Below, one piece after another: positions 30,602-32,979 of a stretch of 32,979 bases of DNA. The translations under genes were made by a program, and so were the position numbers. Every line of letters begins with the position of its first letter. Within the stretch, counting starts at the first letter, position 1. Source of the stretch: Campylobacterales bacterium. GTDB taxonomy: Bacteria; Campylobacterota; Campylobacteria; Campylobacterales; JAADDG01. Where the stretch lies: positions 1-32,979 of the forward strand of contig JALVCR010000117.1 of the NCBI GenBank assembly GCA_027009865.1, given 5' to 3'. The notes beneath the pieces were generated by a model, which was not told the DNA's origin, did not search any database, and saw only the letters and a list, made by a program, of their open reading frames with translations.

Positions 30602-31283
30602 GCTTAGAGCTTTATATGTTTTAATCGAGTTTTCCGTAACGGTAACCGGTGTGATAATTTTGATGTATCTTTTTCCAGAGAAAAACAGAGAGATTAGAAG
30701 AAAGTGGGCGAAACTTCAATCCAAACTGATTGGCTATAAAATCATTCAAAAAGGCAAAATAGACAAAGATGCAAATCTTCTTTTGATAAATCATCAAAGT
30801 CTTTTGGATATTGTCGTTTTAGAAGATATACATTCGGCAAATTTGGCGTGGGTTGCAAAAAAAGAGATAGAGAAAATGCCAGTTTTCGGCCATATTCTAA
30901 AGCCTCCCAAAATGATAGTCGTTGATAGGGAAGATAAAAAATCTTTGATAAAACTTCTAAGAGATGTGAAAGATAGATTAAAAAATAACAGAGTGATAGC
31001 CATTTTCCCGGAAGGGACAAGAAGCAGGGGGGATAGGCTTTTAAAATTTAAAAACGGCCCCAAATTTTTGGCCGAAAAACTCTCCCTGAAAGTTCAGCCT
31101 GTAGTTGTGGTAAATACAAGAGCCGTTGTGGATTCAAAAGATTTAAGCGTAGATGTAAGCAAACCCGTTAAAGTAATATTTTTAGACTCCTTCTATCCTA
31201 AAGAGAGAGGGGAGAGTTGGTATGAAGATTTAAGAGAGGAGATGGAGAGAGTTTTAAAAAGAGAGCTTCAAGAAGAAGAATAA
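30585..31283 (+). CDS. plsC: 1-acyl-sn-glycerol-3-phosphate acyltransferase PlsC
   Basis: Makes phosphatidic acid by acylating lysophosphatidic acid at the inner membrane. The 232 residues: N-terminal membrane helix (about 10-30), catalytic NHQSLLD (HX4D, His70 and Asp75), FPEGTRSRG (141-149) for phosphate binding, and PVVVVNT. The ATG is inside the previous gene (17-base overlap), implying translational coupling. Last gene of the ctpA-pur operon. Confidence 0.95.
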   Translation: MKILNKLRALYVLIEFSVTVTGVIILMYLFPEKNREIRRKWAKLQSKLIGYKIIQKGKIDKDANLLLINHQSLLDIVVLEDIHSANLAWVAKKEIEKMPVFGHILKPPKMIVVDREDKKSLIKLLRDVKDRLKNNRVIAIFPEGTRSRGDRLLKFKNGPKFLAEKLSLKVQPVVVVNTRAVVDSKDLSVDVSKPVKVIFLDSFYPKERGESWYEDLREEMERVLKRELQEEE

Positions 31284-31346
31284 TTTTTTTCCCCTCTTTG
31301 CCTATTTTTTAATCACATTTTTTAAAACATCGATTAAAAATTAATC

Positions 31347-31352
31347 TATAAT
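31347..31352 (+). promoter_or_regulatory. -10 box of the ammonium transporter gene
   Basis: TATAAT in ATCTATAATATAG, 31 bases before the ATG, with AGGGAG as ribosome site. No sigma-54 type GG/GC pair is seen in the 99-base gap, so nitrogen control by NtrC is not indicated. Confidence 0.5.
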
Positions 31353-31382
31353 ATAGAAAATTTTTTAAAAAGGGAGCAGCTT

Positions 31383-32546
31383 ATGGACGCATCGGTTTTT
31401 AGTTATGTAGTGGATACTCTGTTTGCGCTTTTTGCCATGACGCTTATTATTTTGATGGTTCCGGGGTTTGCCATGCTTGAGGCCGGGCTTGTTAGAACAA
31501 AAAACGTAACTGCTGTTTTAACAGTAAATACGATGATATATGCGGTGGCTTCTCTTTCTTTTCTTTTAATCGGATATTTTGTAGCTTTCGGTTCGTGGGA
31601 GTTTGCCACCTCTCTTAGCAAATGGGCTTTTTTCCTTTTTCAGATGGCTTTTGTCGGAAAAGTTGTAAATATTATGAGCGGGGGAGTGAGCGAGAGAACC
31701 GCTATTATTCCTCTTACTATCTTTACTGTAGTTATGTCGGCTTTGATTTATCCTTTTATTGTTAATATAACTTGGGGAACTGGAGCTTTGTTTCATTTAG
31801 ATATACACGATTTAGCAGGCTCTACCGTAATTCACTCAACCGGGGGATGGGCTCTTCTTGCAGCTATTTTGATAATAGGGCCAAGAAAGGGAAGATTTGT
31901 AGATGGAAAGGTTAAAGTAATTCCAGCTTCCAATATCCCTCTTGTGGTGCTTGGAGCTTTGCTTCTTTGGATTGGATGGTTTGGTTTTAACGGAGGTTCA
32001 GTTGGTTCAATCTCTTCAAAAGAGAGCGCCGATACGGTGGCTTTAACAGTTATGAATACAAATACCGCAGGACTTGCCGGAGCTATTATCGTTATGGTTT
32101 TAAACTACTGGAAATATAAAAAGTTTGATATCACTATGATTTTAAACGGAGCTTTGGGAGGACTTGTGGCAATTACAGCGGGAGCCGATAAATTTGGAAT
32201 TTACACTCCGATTATTATTGGAATTATTGGAGGAGCTTTGGTATTTTACGCAGTTCCTTTCTTTGATAAACTTAAAATAGACGATCCCGTTGGAGCGCTT
32301 TCTGTGCATTTGGTAAACGGAATTTGGGGAACTTTGGCGGTTGGAATTTTTTCAGATGTTTCTTTGTTTACTCAGATTATAGGAGTTGTGGTTGTCGGAG
32401 TTATAGCTTTTGTAAGCTCTTATGCAGTTTTATTTGCCATAAACAAATTCTTTCCTTTCAGAGTTTCAGACGATGTTCAAACGGAAGGTTTGGATTTGGA
32501 GCTTTGCGGATTGGAGTCTTATCCGGAGTTTAAGAGATCCATTTAA
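31383..32546 (+). CDS. amt: Ammonium transporter Amt
   Basis: Channel-like ammonium carrier. The 387 residues have about eleven membrane helices, no cleaved signal peptide, PGFAMLEAGLVRTKN near the start, GGVSERTAI (100-108), DLAGSTVIH with Asp143 and His151 (same D-x7-H spacing as AmtB Asp160/His168), and VHLVNGIWG with the second pore histidine His309. The C-terminal tail (about 355-387) is short. No glnK lies on either side in this window, although amt and glnK are usually paired. Confidence 0.95.
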   Translation: MDASVFSYVVDTLFALFAMTLIILMVPGFAMLEAGLVRTKNVTAVLTVNTMIYAVASLSFLLIGYFVAFGSWEFATSLSKWAFFLFQMAFVGKVVNIMSGGVSERTAIIPLTIFTVVMSALIYPFIVNITWGTGALFHLDIHDLAGSTVIHSTGGWALLAAILIIGPRKGRFVDGKVKVIPASNIPLVVLGALLLWIGWFGFNGGSVGSISSKESADTVALTVMNTNTAGLAGAIIVMVLNYWKYKKFDITMILNGALGGLVAITAGADKFGIYTPIIIGIIGGALVFYAVPFFDKLKIDDPVGALSVHLVNGIWGTLAVGIFSDVSLFTQIIGVVVVGVIAFVSSYAVLFAINKFFPFRVSDDVQTEGLDLELCGLESYPEFKRSI

Positions 32547-32550
32547 AAAT

Positions 32551-32570
32551 CGGGCTTTTTGCCCGTCTTC
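32551..32570 (+). terminator. Terminator of amt
   Basis: CGGGC (32551-32555), loop TTTTT, GCCCG (32561-32565), then TCTTCTT, four bases after the amt stop. Confidence 0.7.
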
Positions 32571-32576
32571 TTATGC

Positions 32577-32582
32577 TATAAT
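32577..32582 (+). promoter_or_regulatory. -10 box for the last gene
   Basis: TATAAT in TGCTATAATCCC, 30 bases before the ATG at 32613. Same GCTATAAT form as several other promoters in the window. Confidence 0.5.
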
Positions 32583-32612
32583 CCCTCTTATTTTTCTTTC
32601 AAAGAATATGCT

Positions 32613-32979
32613 ATGAAACAAAACTATTTGGATAAATTTCAAAAAGCTGTTGAAAACTCAAGATTTAATAAATTAAATCAAAAAGATAGGGAGTTTGTTA
32701 AAAATTTTGCTTTAAATTATAAACTCTCATATCAGGAGATAAAGACTCTTTGCGATATAGGCGTGGACTTTTCTATGTGGAGGGAAGAGCCTTTACATAA
32801 AATCGCCACACTAAATACAAATCCCAAAAATCCTAAATTGGAAAAAAAGAGGATTTTAGACGAGATTAAAAACAGGTGGCAAAAGCTTAAAAACTCTCCG
32901 ATGAGATTTGATAATTTTAAGTTTTATAAGCCAAGAAAGATATCCTTAAACTCTATGGAAAAAGATGAAATTGGTTTTG
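32613..32979 (+). CDS. N-terminal part of a protein, possibly a SplB-like radical-SAM protein (cut by window edge)
   Basis: An open frame of 122 codons from ATG to the window end, beginning MKQNYLDKFQKAVENSRF. It is helical and basic, with FVKNFALNYKLSYQEIKTLCDIG and DFSMWRE. Campylobacterota proteins with this kind of N-terminal extension continue, as I remember, into a radical-SAM core related to spore photoproduct lyase. The visible part contains no CxxxCxxC motif, so this is a weak guess. Its own promoter and good codon pattern support a real gene. Confidence 0.55.
   Translation, partial: MKQNYLDKFQKAVENSRFNKLNQKDREFVKNFALNYKLSYQEIKTLCDIGVDFSMWREEPLHKIATLNTNPKNPKLEKKRILDEIKNRWQKLKNSPMRFDNFKFYKPRKISLNSMEKDEIGF

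Noticed and set aside
1..32979. CRISPR arrays, tRNA/rRNA genes, intact IS elements
   Set aside because: No direct-repeat arrays, cloverleaf-like sequences, rRNA stretches or transposase genes were recognised by eye.

Overview
The window is AT-rich with AGA-dominated arginine codons, dense short-spaced operons and many TATAAT-type -10 boxes without a conserved -35. Gene content and order point to a Campylobacterota (epsilonproteobacterial) bacterium, probably a sulfide-oxidising, vent- or sediment-type lineage. The rrf2-flhA block divergent from rpsO, and the order ctpA-purC-purS-purQ-(SH3 protein)-plsC, match the layout I remember from Campylobacter jejuni. A Tat-type sulfide:quinone oxidoreductase supports a sulfur-using lifestyle. 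No tRNA, rRNA, CRISPR array or intact insertion sequence was recognised.

Layout. 1-3595 (minus): a lipoate/2-oxoacid dehydrogenase cluster (E2, E3, lipB, lipA cut by the window edge) with no E1 gene. 3681-4448: a multipass membrane protein. 4662-9247: a secreted protein with a duplicated domain, a methyltransferase, the sulfide:quinone oxidoreductase, a small membrane protein and a second, paralogous methyltransferase in inverse orientation. 9352-11751: a YggS-type PLP protein, a beta-propeller protein overlapping it tail to tail, and an Hsp20 chaperone. 11810-15427: four overlapping cobalamin genes (cbiET fusion, cobM/cbiF, cbiG, cobJ/cbiH). 15424-15726: a small NifX-like gene.

15764-20063 (minus) is the most distinctive region: a tight operon with a PAPS-type sulfotransferase, cysD, cysN, cysC and cysQ. 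Together these make PAPS, transfer its sulfonate to an acceptor and destroy the PAP by-product. No PAPS reductase or sulfite reductase is present, so it reads as a dedicated sulfation module rather than cysteine assimilation.

20185-20797: a HigB/RelE-like toxin gene killed by two in-frame stops, followed by an intact HigA-like antitoxin and preceded by candidate operator palindromes. 20798-21070 is gene-free but holds hairpins. 21071-24971 (minus): rrf2-like regulator, flhA, a DHH phosphoesterase and a small helical protein. 25162-26058: a degenerate GGDEF protein and rpsO. 26336-31283: ctpA, purC, purS, purQ, an SH3/membrane protein and plsC. 31383-32546: an ammonium transporter. 32613-end: the start of a further gene, perhaps of a radical-SAM family.
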